Positions 45,288 to 56,985 of a stretch of DNA of 64,000 bases are shown here, in pieces (positions within the stretch are counted from its first letter, which is position 1; the number at the start of each line of letters is the position of its first letter). The stretch comes from Eleusine coracana subsp. coracana (Eukaryota > Streptophyta > Magnoliopsida > Poales > Poaceae), in NCBI GenBank assembly GCA_032690845.1, contig CM064425.1, forward strand, positions 36,792,240 through 36,856,239, read 5' to 3'. Position numbers and translations under genes: made by a program. The notes beneath the pieces were generated by a model, which had not been told where the DNA came from, ran no database searches, and saw only the letters and a list, made by a program, of their open reading frames with translations.

Positions 45288-45300
45288 CCCCCCCCCCCCC
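45288..45300. repeat. Run of 13 C
   Basis: Uninterrupted C tract inside the Del-type LTR. One of four G/C homopolymers of 13 or more in this window. Confidence 0.95.
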
Positions 45301-46917
45301 AACTCATTTGCCCATGATCAGGAGCTCCTAGAGCGCGCCTCGACCTTGGGAGCCCCATCCCCAACCAGCTACATCATCCACCGCCATCGTTCGCTGTCCA
45401 CCTCGCTGGAACCCTTTCCCCCCATTGCTTTTGTAATCAATGGCCAGGATTATAAGGGCTAGAAGGGGGTAAAAGCCCGATCCATGATAGACGTGTGGAA
45501 CCGTAGGCTTAGTTGGCCCACGAAAACCATGGACTTAGTCCACATGATTCTACATTTATTTTAAGTCGAGTAATTCCCAATAAATGCTAGTTTTGCTTTT
45601 AGGCCTAGTTGAAGAAAACATTGTTTAGGTCCTGTATTTTTGTAGAAACACCCACGTACTTTTTATAACTTATGTTCTGGTCCTAGTATTTTTATACTCA
45701 AACCCGTATACTTTACTAAAATTACATTCAACACCCTAGCCTTTAATCTTTTTACTCCTACATAATAAGTAAAATATATGTTTCTAGAATAAGATCTATT
45801 TCTTTTATGTTTACATTGCAAAAGAAACTATAGTATCTCTATTTAATAAAACTAATCTTTATTTTATTGTATGATTTATAAAATCCAATTAAGTTAATTA
45901 TTTTCCGGGTATGTAATTTTCCTAATACACCCCTATTCTTTAAACATTCATAACTTTTTATCCGAAACTCTGATTTAGGTTATTTTTTGCGCTCACGGAA
46001 TCGTAGGAACGAGTACTATCTTTTAGTACTATTTTTGTAGTCATTAGGTATCGCTTGGTGTACTGTTTCTTATTTGTGTATGTGTGCTGTTTTGGTGTTT
46101 ATTGATATTAGAGGACGGGCAAGAAGAGATCTTCCAAGACAATTTGAGCAGCAACTAGTAGGAAACCAGGCAAGTGTCCTCGATCATATTGCACCTATTA
46201 AGGATATTAGTTTACTATTCATGCATGCTTGTCTAAATTTGAATCCTATGTTAAGGTTGACGAGATATTGATTGATCTTATCCTTGTCGTCTGGTTTGGA
46301 TTGGTAGATAAGTATGGGTACGTCATGCTAGTGCAATACATTGGGGGTACAAAAATGAATAATGATTAATTTTGACTAATGATCACTTAAACACAATCAT
46401 CATTTGGGTTGGTAATCTTTTTAGCAACATGGAATTTAGATTACCCAAGCAGGAGGATGTTGATGATGGTGCGGGTATGCATAGGTACGGGTAATGTATT
46501 AGTTGGATTGTGGTAGTACCTTCTTGTGGGCATAAGGACCGGTTCGTGGAGCAACCACCCAGGAAAACAACGCAAAGCACAGGGCTGATATGGGTAGGCG
46601 TGGTCCGATATTACATGTCTTCGTAGTTTTGCGAGCGTTTAAGGAAGGAGGACGAGAGGGTCAAGTGACGAAGGGTATTCTTCTAGTCACGACGCTAGAG
46701 GGGGCTTCTGTAGGGATGATTAATCCTGCAGCGGTGAAACCTTAGCATGGACGTTTTGCAAGCTGGGGAGCTCTTTGAAAGATGTGGTGATCTCCTGGCC
46801 TCACACCTACGGTAGTGTGTTGGCAACAGGGAGACTTTAGTCACTGAACGGTGATGAAATCACCAACATGTGGGTAAAGTTGTGTAACCTCTGTAGAGTG
46901 TAAAACTATTATAATAG

Positions 46918-48695
46918 TGAAAAATCATGTTGATATGTGCCATGGTTTGCAATATGTGATGAGTAATTGACATTGGCTAATTTGATGTTTGAGTTGAAAT
47001 GCGGGAATTTTAGGATTGCATGAGTTTGTGCATAGGTTATGGTTATGACTAACCGGAGTTGGTGAAGATGTTGGAGAAGTTGCAGGAGATGGGAAATATG
47101 TTTGCTTGTCCCATGATGTGTAGGTTAATGGAGTCGACTTGGCGGTCAACGGTGAGAGGATCGGGCACAAGTAGAGGACTTGGGGCCGGACGATCAGGAT
47201 GCCGGGTGAAGTCAAGGGTGATCCACACCGTGCACGTGGAGAGGGAAGAAACACAGACTGTTTTGTGGTTGAGCCTGAAAATCGTGAAAGTGATAAGACG
47301 ACGTGTTGACCAAGTCAAGACGATTGGAGGTTTTGAGATGTGTGCAAGGCGGTTTCCCGATTTGGGCCTCAAAATCGGTGGCAGCGATTGGAGGTGCATG
47401 TGGCGCCATCGCAAAGCTTGCATCAAGACGAAGCAAAGATGTGAAGGCCCGAGAGCGTTCGGGCGACGGAAAAAGAGATGAACAAGTTTGTCCTTGGTGG
47501 TAGGTAGCACTGTATTGTCGACCAAGGGTAGTGTGGTCTTTAGGACAAACCCTAGGCCTATATAAGGAGAGGTAGGGCTGGTGGGAGAGGGTGCCTCTTC
47601 CCATTAGCCTTGTGTTAGGGTTTCATTTCATAGAGCTAGGAGTGTGCTTCATATTGTAGTCTAGAGAAGAGAGTGTGTGAGAGACAAGCTTTTCTCTTTT
47701 AAAGAGTGGAAGGAAGAGGGTGGCTTCCTAGCCATGTATCCATGAATTTTGCAAGTAAGAATCAATGATATGAGATTCAAATTCATGCTCAAGTTCATCC
47801 TCTCTCCCTAAATCCTGAATTTCACTTTTTTTTCCCTATTTTTGGAGCTATTTCATGGGATTTTTTGATCTCATTTTTGAGTGGGTTTTGGGATGGATTT
47901 CTCGGGAGAACTTGGTGCTAGGACATGCTAGAAAAAATCCTTGATATACCCTTGACCTAATCCTAGGCAAGAACACCGTTGATTTCGTGGGTTTCTCCAA
48001 GTTCATCAAAACTCTAGACTTTTCGGTAGAACCTAAAATTCATGATGATTACTTGAGCTTTTCGTGTGATTCTACTTGGAGGAGATGCGTCCTTCCATCA
48101 AACACCTCCAGTCCAAATCTCATGTTTTTTTGGAGTTCGTTTGATTAGGTTTTGCAATTTTCTTTGCCAAGTCGCGATAGCAGTTTTGGTTCTGTCGGGG
48201 TGGATCAACACTGCCCGATTTCTGTACTGGCACTGCCGGTGCATGAGTCAGAACCCCTGATCGGCACTGCCGGTGGCTTCGATCAGAATTCCAGATCAGC
48301 TTTGCCGATGACCTAACCCCCACTACACGGTTCCTTCTTTCGTTCTGTCGATCGGCACTACCGACGATCCGATCGGCATTGCCGATGCTCTATCACAGTT
48401 GCCGATCGGCACTGTCGATGTCCTGATTGACACTGCTGATGCTTTGTCAGATGTGTTCTATTTTGAGTGTGTTTCTTCGATAGTTTTGAGTCTTGGCTAT
48501 TCCCTTTTGCTTCTACTCTACTCTTCCGCTGGTGTGAGTCATTCCTAGGGTTAGCGCATCATGAGTTGGTGTGCATGACCTTGGTGACTTGTTTTGAGGT
48601 TGGCTTGGGTTGAATTTGGGACATAGGCCAATTTCTTGAGAAGAATTTTTATTGTCTCCCATTCACCCCCCTCTGGTCACCTTCTCGATCCTTCA
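46918..48695 (+). repeat. 5' LTR of Sirevirus B (1,778 bp)
   Basis: It runs from TGAAAAATCATG to CTCGATCCTTCA and is the reverse-orientation homologue of 13604-15396. TATA-like CTATATAAGG at 47558-47567, and a palindrome array at 48204-48440. Confidence 0.9.
48204..48440. repeat. Array of nine palindrome units in Sirevirus B LTR
   Basis: Units of the ATCGGCACTGCCGAT type start at 48204, 48226, 48260, 48295, 48351, 48372, 48392, 48405 and 48426. The unit at 48372 (ATCGGCATTGCCGAT) is a perfect inverted repeat around its centre, and the rest carry one to several changes. Confidence 0.85.
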
Positions 48696-48713
48696 ATTGG
48701 TATCAGAGCCAAT
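48696..48713 (+). promoter_or_regulatory. Primer-binding site of Sirevirus B
   Basis: ATTGGTATCAGAGCC follows the LTR directly and contains the full initiator-Met tRNA complement TGGTATCAGAGC. Confidence 0.92.
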
Positions 48714-48759
48714 TTGATCACTAGTTGATCTTAACCGGCTTTGTGATCTGAAGGCGACA

Positions 48760-51254
48760 TGGAGAATCGTGCAGTCAAGCTTGTGATGTTCAATGAGGAA
48801 GATTTTCCCTATTGGAAATCACGAACCAAAGCTTATCTCCTAAGTCAAGGTCGTGCTATTTAGGACATTTTCGAGCAAGACTTCAACATACCTGCCAACC
48901 TCGACACTGCAACCATTGGTGAGTTGAACATGTATGAACACAATTCCAAAGTTGACAACATCTTTCTCTTTGCACTTGGTAGGAGTGAATTTGATCGCGT
49001 CTCTCATCTTGACACTGCTCATGTAATTTGGGAAAAGCATTGCATGTACTATGAGGCTACTAACCAAGAAAGTGTATGCGTAAGGACTCTTACAATAGAC
49101 AATATCAAACCTTTGCACAAAAACCTAGCGAATCACTAGATGATACCTTTCGTAGGTTTGAGGCCATTGTTTGCAATTTGAGGGCTTGTGGTAATCTTGT
49201 CTATAATGATAATGATAGAGCTAAACAATTGCTTTACTCTCTTGATGAAAATGTTTAGGGTGTTAAGATTGCTGCTCTAGAGGAAACTGCTGATTTCAAT
49301 ACCCTTAATTATGAGCAACTGTATAGCAAGTGGAAATCTCATGAGCTTTCTAGAAAATCTCATCCTAATCATGTCAATCCTTCTTCTAGCATGGCTTTGC
49401 TTTCTAGCTCTCAAAAGGGTAGTCATGGTGGTACCTCTTATGGAACTAAACCTTCACATGACAAGTCTTCCTTGGAGTTCGCTTTGTTTTCTCTTGTTGC
49501 AGCTTCTGATGAACAGATGGAGTGCATCCCTGATAAGGAGCTGTCATTGCTCACAACGAAGTTCAGCAAATTCTACAACAACCGCAAGGAGAGAAGAGGC
49601 GGTGGTTCATAGACCTCGTTCGAGTGTGGTGACCCTAGACGCTTCATCACCGACTGCACCAAGAAAAAGAAGAAGATCAGATACCGTGACAACAACTCTG
49701 AGGACTTCAAGAAGAAGAAGAACCACTTCTACAAGAAAGGCAAGACCTCCAAGAAGCTCATGAAGGTGGTCACACGCGCCTGCATTGCCGCTTTAAGTGA
49801 CGTCGACCTCACATCAAGCGAAGGCCTTACAACTCGGAGGAGGAAGTTGAGAAGCCACGAGTCAAGAGGAAGGACGACTTCACTAGGCTTTGCTTCATGG
49901 CAAAGAATGATCACGACACCGACTATGGCTCCGACTCTGACACAAGTGAGGTACTACCCACTCTTGATGAGCTCTCTTCTGAAATTGAACAATTGCGCGA
50001 TGTTGTGCTCATGCAAGATGATATGCTTCGCAGTGCTATTCATGAGAGTAGAGAGCTTAAGTCTAAGTTGGAGAGTGCTGATTACGAGATTGCTTTGCTT
50101 AGGTCTAGGCTTGCTAGAGATGACATTGTTGTTGAGTGTGAGTCTTGTCAAGTTGTGATGAATGATCTTAATCAGAGGGAAAGTGTGCATGCTCTAGTTG
50201 CTAGTTAGTTTGAGAGTGCTCTAAAAGAGCTTGATGAATTCAAAGCTAGACCAACTCTCTCGGGTGCATGCCAGAAGTGCCCCAAGCTCTCTAGTGAGTT
50301 GGAATCTCAAACCCTCAAAGTTAAAGAGCTTGAGTCCAGGCTGCTAAGTTCGACTCGCTCAAAAGTTCTCCCACCACCATGTGCAGTGTATGACTCTCTC
50401 AAGGATAAGCTAACAATCACTAGAGAGGAAAACAAGAACCTAACTCAAGAAAATGACTACCTCATCTCTCGCCTCAAAAGAACCTTAGTAAGTAAGGAAA
50501 AGATTGAGAGTGACTTGTCAAGAGTTAAGGAGAGTGCTTGTAGGTCAACCCACAACTTGGGTTTGGGATATGAGAGGGTTGACAAAGAGAGTGCTAATAT
50601 GGGTAAGTTTGTGCCTAGCTCTAGCTACAAGGATGAGGAACAATTCATCAAAACCACTGACACATACTATCCACCTAACCCCAATCCTTCCTTCAACCTA
50701 AAGAATGCTGAGAAACCAAAACCAAAACCTCCTATGCAATCAAAGGCTAGTCCAAAGAGAGGCTACATTTGCATGTTTTGTGGTCAAAAAGGTCACTTGG
50801 ATGATTACTATTATAGGCGTAAAAGAATTGAAAGAATGCAAGCTGAGTTAACTAGGAATGTGTTTCATGATGATTATGTTGACTTTTAGTCTCGTTCTTT
50901 TTCTCATGCCTATCATGGACAGGGCCATTCTTCATATGACTTTGGTTCATGAAACAGAGGCTTTGAGCCATAGTGCTTTGGTGCCCCATGTTTTCCCCTT
51001 GGTGGTGCATCCATCGCGTGGATATGGTGTTCACTCAAATGACTTCTATCCTCATAACACAAGGTTTGAGTCGATACACTTTGACAGGCCATGCTTTCCC
51101 CATCGTGGTCCTCGTCCCATGTGTCCGAATGGTGATGTGCAAAGAATTGTGTTTACTTCTGCAGGTCATACGGCGAAGTGCTGGATCCCCAAAAGCTTTC
51201 TTTCTAACCCCAACACTGAGCCATAGATCTTTCCCTCTCATTCATTGTAGGCAG
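48760..51254 (+). pseudogene. Sirevirus B gag
   Basis: The start is the ATG at 48760 (MENRAVKLVMFNEEDFPYW). The UBN2-like region follows in pieces 48924-49260 with SLDDTFRRFEAIVCN and NDNDRAKQLLYSLDEN, then 49391-49612 and the 49311-49763 frame. A TAG at about 49609 precedes the first knuckle, whose CX2C has lost its first Cys (FECGDPRRF). The coiled-coil tail is at 49897-50208 and 50299-50889. The second knuckle has Tyr in place of the last Cys (HLDDYY). Several stops and frameshifts. It shares all blocks with Sirevirus A gag. Confidence 0.85.
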
Positions 51255-52402
51255 TGTTGGTATTTTTAACGATCATAGATTAATCCGCAAGCCCCTTGAA
51301 ATACCGCTATAGAACTTCCCCAATAGAGTATTCTAAGGGTTATCAATCCAAGGAATGGTATGGTAAATCCTAAAGTTCTAGTCAGTCGAAGGACACAAGA
51401 GATAAATGTGGGATAAGCTCCTAAATAAATAATGTTGAGGCTTTAATTACTGCTTTGTGAATGGATTCATGCCCGACATACACAAGGCAACTCCGTCTTG
51501 GACACACGTCGCAACCGGACGTGGAGGAGTACAATGGATAGATTGGGCTGTCACCACCTACTACCTACCTCTACAAACCTTGGATTACGAGGTGATCAAA
51601 GATGATTTCTAACCTAAGCACCATGCCTAAGTTATTAATCAATATTTAGCTAAGCCGTCACTTAGACTAAACAACCTATATAGGATATAAGACTTTGAAC
51701 CCACAAGTAAATAAGCACTCGACTTACTTAAAGCTAAAGAACATAAATAAACTCGAAGAATTACTTAATAAGGCAAGGCTTCGATGAGGTACAAGGTTAG
51801 GGTAGAGGGCCCATAGACAAGGCTCCACTCCTTCACTTCTCCTCAGTACTAAACTAAGTAGTACTAGCACCTTAGGAGTGTGACTCTCTTCTCTTGGATG
51901 TGTGTGTGAGTGTGAAGCCCCTCCTCTCTTAATATAGGCCCCATAGGTCGGTTTCCAGGAGTAACCGCCACGGAACTCACATGCACCGCCTTTAGGAAAT
52001 GAACAAGGAAGTGACACATGGAAGCTCGGGCCGAACCTCCTCAAGACTAGGTCGGCTGACCAAGGGGGGGGGGGGGGATCGGCCGACTTGGGCCTGGGCC
52101 CGTTGGCCTTGTGCTTTTGCTGGGTCACTGGTAGGCGGGTCCACTTCGGTTTAGGGTCGGTGTTCTCCTAAGTTTTACAAGGGAATCCTGTCCATCCATG
52201 TATGCAATCCTTATGCTGGCTCCTGATTGGCTGGATCGGTATTTTCTTGGATTGATGACATGGAATTGCCCATAACTCGTGGATAATTCACCAACACTTG
52301 TGGAATTCATTAGTAATAAATCCCTACCATGATGTTGGTTTATTATTTTTAGCTCTTTTATGCAGGTAATTGACAGTCAATTTTAGTATTTAAGGACCAT
52401 CA
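51255..52402 (-). repeat. 3' LTR of the Athila-like element (1,148 bp)
   Basis: TG...CA ends. On its inner side, the minus strand reads AAGTGTGGGGGAGT (52403-52416), a polypurine tract. It contains a G14 run at 52064-52077, from which the duplicated block begins. Confidence 0.88.
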
Positions 52403-55400
52403 ACTCCCCCACACTTAGCCTTTTACTCGTCCCGAGTGAAAGCAAGGACTAAGGTGAAACATGAACTTTGATTGAACAGAGATAACATACCCATATCTCT
52501 ATACCATACCTGTACCTGTGTCATGTGAAGTGGCTAGCATGCATACCTTGGATAATTGAGAGTTGGAACGGTCTTGTCTTTGGGAAATTCCTGCTCATGT
52601 TAGCGGCACACCCTTGGTTTACAAAATATTTTGCAAAATGAAAATTGAGTCTTACTCCTCATATGATTTCACTCGATCACTCAAGTGGTTGTATTTTCCT
52701 CACTAGGGCATTGCAAGTTGCCTATTTTCCTACTTCTATAAATAGGCTTTTGTGTAGCTCAGGGTAAGGAAACATGAGGCATACTTGTGTTTCATACGTT
52801 ACTAAGTCAAAAACCAGATCCAAGGACAGGAAGAAAACCATGAATTATGACTAAGCATGTGCACATTTGATGGAATGAATAATGGGGACTCTTTTCATGC
52901 TTCTCTTTTTATTTAGGAGGCATATGGCTATCTCTCTTTTTCTTTTTATCAAGCTTTTTATGGAGCATGATCATTTTTTTGTCACTCTTCATGGAGTATG
53001 AATCTTTTCTCTATATTTTTTGATAGCCATATTCCTTCTTGGATAGAGAGCAAATGAAATGATGGAATCCTTTATTTTGCGGATGATGACATGGGGTGTG
53101 CATATGACTTAGGACATAAAGCATAATGAGCAACTGCCTAGGGTCACAACAATTTGACAAAGTTCAATGAAATCATGAAGCAGCATATGCAATAGGTTTC
53201 TTCAATTAGAACATCATATGGCTCTGGTGGGTAATTTTCAACCACATGAGGAGTAGACTTTATAGATTTTATATTTTCAAAACTTTCCAAAGGTTATTAC
53301 TAACATGAAATAGAGAATTCCTAAAGTCTACCATATCACAATAATCAATTATTTAGAAAGCATGGGTTCCTAATGAATAGTTGACACAAGCATCGGGCAT
53401 GACACAAAAATAAAGAACATGCAAATCTTATCAATCCTAGTCATGTTTTATGTTTAGGAGTTTCCTAATTCCTGCTTAAGTTGATTTTAATTATTATGCA
53501 ATGGTACGGTACTAATCAACTTAAAAAAGGGAGGACAAAAGAGGGGAACAAGCAAACTAGGCCATGATAAAAAGGTGGGCCAAAGATGGGCCAACCCTTG
53601 GTCAGGCGACCAAGAGTCCTGGTTGGCCGACCAGGGCTTGAGCCCACCTCGGTTCATCTTTTGCCAGGTGGTCGCGGTGACGGTTCTTTCTGGATATTTG
53701 TGTGTTTTCATCGTGTTTGCTTGTCGGGAAGTCACGAGTCCTCCCCCACACTTGTTTCGGTGCCTGCCTTTGACACAAAAGAAACAAAAGGGAAAGCAAA
53801 TGCTCTGCTGGTCTTATGGGCCGAGGAGCCTAACATTTATTGAATAAAATCTGTAGGTACTTACATGATTGAAAGGGAAATTAAATAAAAAAGGGAAACT
53901 AAACTAAGCACCTATTCCTAAAGATAAATACTCAATGGGGGTCAGTGCTCTATTTAGCAAAATATTCATCTTCGAACCCTGTGAGCTTATAAATCCGTTT
54001 AAGCTTAACGGACAAGCTGGGGGGGGGGGGGGGGAGATCGGCCGACTTGGGCCTGGGCCCGTTGGCCTTGTGCTTTTGCTGGGTCACTGGTAGGCGGGTC
54101 CACTCCGGTTTAGGGTCGGTGTTCTCCTAAGTTTTACAAGGGAATCCTGTCCATCCATGTATGCAATCCTTATGCTGGCTCCTGATTGGCTGGATCGGTA
54201 TTTTCTTGGATTGATGACATGGAATTGCCCATAACTCGTGGATAATTCACCAACACTTGTGGAATTCATTAGTAATAAATCCCTACCATGATGTTGGTTT
54301 ATTATTTTTAGCTCTTTTATGCAGGTAATTGACAGTCAATTTTAGTATTTAAGGACCATCAACTCCCCCACACTTAGCCTTTTACTCGTCCCGAGTGAAA
54401 GCAAGGACTAAGGTGAAACATGAACTTTGATTGAACAGAGATAACATACCCATATCTCTATACCATACCTGTACCTGTGTCATGTGAAGTGGCTAGCATG
54501 CATACCTTGGATAATTGAGAGTTGGAACGGTCTTGTCTTTGGGAAATTCCTGCTCATGTTAGCGGCACACCCTTGGTTTACAAAATATTTTGCAAAATGA
54601 AAATTGAGTCTTACTCCTCATATGATTTCACTCGATCACTCAAGTGGTTGTATTTTCCTCACTAGGGCATTGCAAGTTGCCTATTTTCCTACTTCTATAA
54701 ATAGGCTTTTGTGTAGCTCAGGGTAAGGAAACATGAGGCATACTTGTGTTTCATACGTTACTAAGTCAAAAACCAGATCCAAGGACAGGAAGAAAACCAT
54801 GAATTATGACTAAGCATGTGCACATTTGATGGAATGAATAATGGGGACTCTTTTCATGCTTCTCTTTTTATTTAGGAGGCATATGGCTATCTCTCTTTTT
54901 CTTTTTATCAAGCTTTTTATGGAGCATGATCATTTTTTTGTCACTCTTCATGGAGTATGAATCTTTTCTCTATATTTTTTGATAGCCATATTCCTTCTTG
55001 GATAGAGAGCAATTGAAATGATGGAATCCTTTATTTTGCGGATGATGACATGGGGTGTGCATATGACTTAGGACATAAAGCATAATGAGCAACTGCCTAG
55101 GGTCACAACAATTTGACAAAGTTCAATGAAATCATGAAGCAGCATATGCAATAGGTTTCTTCAATTAGAACATCATATGGCTCTGGTGGGTAATTTTCAA
55201 CCACATGAGGAGTAGACTTTATAGATTTTATATTTTCAAAACTTTCCAAAGGTTATTACTAACATGAAACAGAGAATTCCTAAAGTCTACCATATCACAA
55301 TAATCAATTATTTAGAAAGCATGGGTTCCTAATGAATAGTTGACACAAGCATCGGGCATGACACAAAAATAAAGAACATGCAAATCTTATCAATCCTAGT

Positions 55401-55977
55401 CATGTTTTATGTTTAGGAGTTTCCTAATTCCTGCTTAAGTTGATTTTAATTATTATGCAATGGTACGGTACTAATCAACTTAAAAAAGGGAGGACAAAAG
55501 AGGGGAACAAGCAAACTAGGCCATGATAAAAAGGTGGGCCAAAGATGGGCCAACCCTTGGTCAGGCGACCAAGAGTCCTGGTTGGCCGACCAGGGCTTGA
55601 GCCCACCTCGGTTCATCTTTTGCCAGGTGGTCGCGGTGACGGTTCTTTCTGGATATTTGTGTGTTTTCATCGTGTTTGCTTGTCGGGAAGTCACGAGTCC
55701 TCCCCCACACTTGTTTCGGTGCCTGCCTTTGACACAAAAGAAACAAAAGGGAAAGCAAATGCTCTGCTGGTCTTATGGGCCGAGGAGCCTAACATTTATT
55801 GAATAAAATCTGTAGGTACTTACATGATTGAAAGGGAAATTAAATAAAAAAGGGAAACTAAACTAAGCACCTATTCCTAAAGATAAATACTCAATGGGGG
55901 TCAGTGCTCTATTTAGCAAAATATTCATCTTCGAACCCTGTGAGCTTATAAATCCGTTTAAGCTTAACGGACAAGCT
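52078..55977. repeat. Near-perfect 1,941-bp tandem duplication joined by G16
   Basis: Copy 1 is 52078-54018, copy 2 is 54037-55977, offset 1,959 bp. Each contains the last 325 bp of the LTR, the polypurine tract and about 1.6 kb of element 3' non-coding sequence. I noticed only about three substitutions: near 52146/54105, 53052/55011 and 53309/55268. Copy 1 ends at ACAAGCT and runs straight into a G16 tract (54019-54034), while copy 2 ends at ACAAGCT and continues into unique sequence. Small frames repeated in both (for instance at 53575 and 55534) have no domain. Confidence 0.95.
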
Positions 55978-56028
55978 AGGATGTTTCTCGAGTATATAAT
56001 GTCTAAATTCATCGTGCTCAACTCGAGT

Positions 56029-56678
56029 TTAAGCTAATTTCCTAACCAGGTCTTTATTTGTGACTTGCAGCTTGGCGAGCTTCTTGGCTAGGTCGGCGAC
56101 CGTGATCTCCTCTTCATCGATGTCCTGGTAGTCCCCCGGTGGCCTGCTGATCTTAGGAGGGGGCACGTGATGCCTAATACGCCCTCGTGTTAGTGAAGAA
56201 TCCACCGACTTGTCTCGAGTGGTGTCGAGGGCGAGGCGCACCATGTACCCTTTTCCAATCCCCAGGCCAGTGGGGGCCTTCATGGTATTTTTCTGTCGAT
56301 GCAGGAGATGGAGCTTTAGGCACCTGATCATCCTTCTCATCAAAGAGATGCTTGTCCAGCGCGTTCTTAAATGACAACGCCCCAATAGAGGGGGCGCTTT
56401 ATTGGCGTGCTGGAACGGGCCTGAGCATCTTCTGAGAATGAGAGGGGGGGGGGGGGGGGGGGAGGGCGATGGCGAAGAGGCAAAGCAAGGCGGCCTCTCC
56501 CCATTCGCAAAGGTCCCTCTGGTGGCAAGATGGCAAGGGGAGCAGCGGCGATGCACTTGATTTCCTCCATGTCAAGATCCCGGTTGGCTAAGATGATTTG
56601 GATGGCCAGAGTTGGGACACCCTCAAGGTTGAAGGTGCCTGTGCTGGTAGAGTCAATGGGAGCGCCGGACTTGGTCAT
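56029..56678 (-). pseudogene. Athila-like post-pol frame, disrupted
   Basis: Three overlapping minus-strand frames appear to be pieces of one: 56367-56678 (start MTKSGAPIDS, LANRDLDMEEIKC), 56174-56377 (FKNALDKHLFDEKDD) and 56029-56556 (RIRHHVPPPKISRPPGDY, then an acidic and Lys/Leu-rich end). A G19 run (56444-56462) lies within the first, encoding prolines on the minus strand, and a frame change follows. The place between pol and the 3' LTR is where Athila elements carry a third gene, often called env-like. I see no signal peptide or membrane segment. Confidence 0.5.
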
Positions 56679-56790
56679 GGCGGCAAGGTGGAGAGGTTTA
56701 GAGGAAAGGTATTTTGGTGCAGAGAAGATGAGAAAGGCTAGTATATACGGGTTTCTCTCTTTCGTGCCGCCAGAAAACCTAAACGCATAA

Positions 56791-56985
56791 ACCTCAGTAG
56801 AATCCAGGACGAGAAAGTTCTAGACTACGTGCACCACAAAGTTGGGAGGTGGCAGCGCAAATCCTAGGTCGGGCAACCAGGGGGGTTGGTCGGCCGACCT
56901 GGTCTTGGCCCACTTGCTTCCCTTCTTTCTTGAGGTGGTGATATGAGTCCTTAGGGGACTATGTACATGTTAGTTCTCAGGATAA
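56791..56985. other. Spacer of the Athila-like element
   Basis: Non-coding sequence between the pol end and the post-pol frame. It shares the GGTCGGCCGACCTGG-type words found in the duplicated block. Confidence 0.5.

Larger units (their letters stand above)
42699..46917 (+). mobile_element. Del/Tekay-type LTR, interrupted
   Basis: It begins TGTAACACC at 42699 right after the ATG101 homology ends. It shares blocks in the same order with the LTR at 59249-62191 (AACATATCCA then AAATCAG near 44150 and 60165; GACCGGTTCGTGGAGC near 46540 and its partner near 61200; GGGTAAAGTT then AACCT near 46870 and 61575). The last part of the LTR is missing because Sirevirus B inserted at 46918. A hAT element lies inside. 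Frames in 43600-45460 are LTR sequence without domains. Confidence 0.65.
46918..51254 (+). mobile_element. Sirevirus-like Copia retrotransposon B (plus strand, 5' part)
   Basis: The 5' LTR (46918-48695), a perfect primer-binding site and a degraded gag are present. The element is then cut at GTAGGCAG (51254), the point matching the gag-protease junction of Sirevirus A, by the Athila-like LTR. Protease, pol and the 3' LTR are not in the window. It inserted into the Del-type LTR. Confidence 0.9.

Noticed and set aside
43504..45462. Cluster of plus- and minus-strand frames up to 139 codons
   Set aside because: The region aligns with the Del-type LTR at 59249-62191, where the same frames are not kept.
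53575..55806. Frames of 90, 85 and 82 codons present twice with identical sequence
   Set aside because: Their duplication follows from the 1,941-bp tandem repeat. They are short, overlap on both strands and have no domain.
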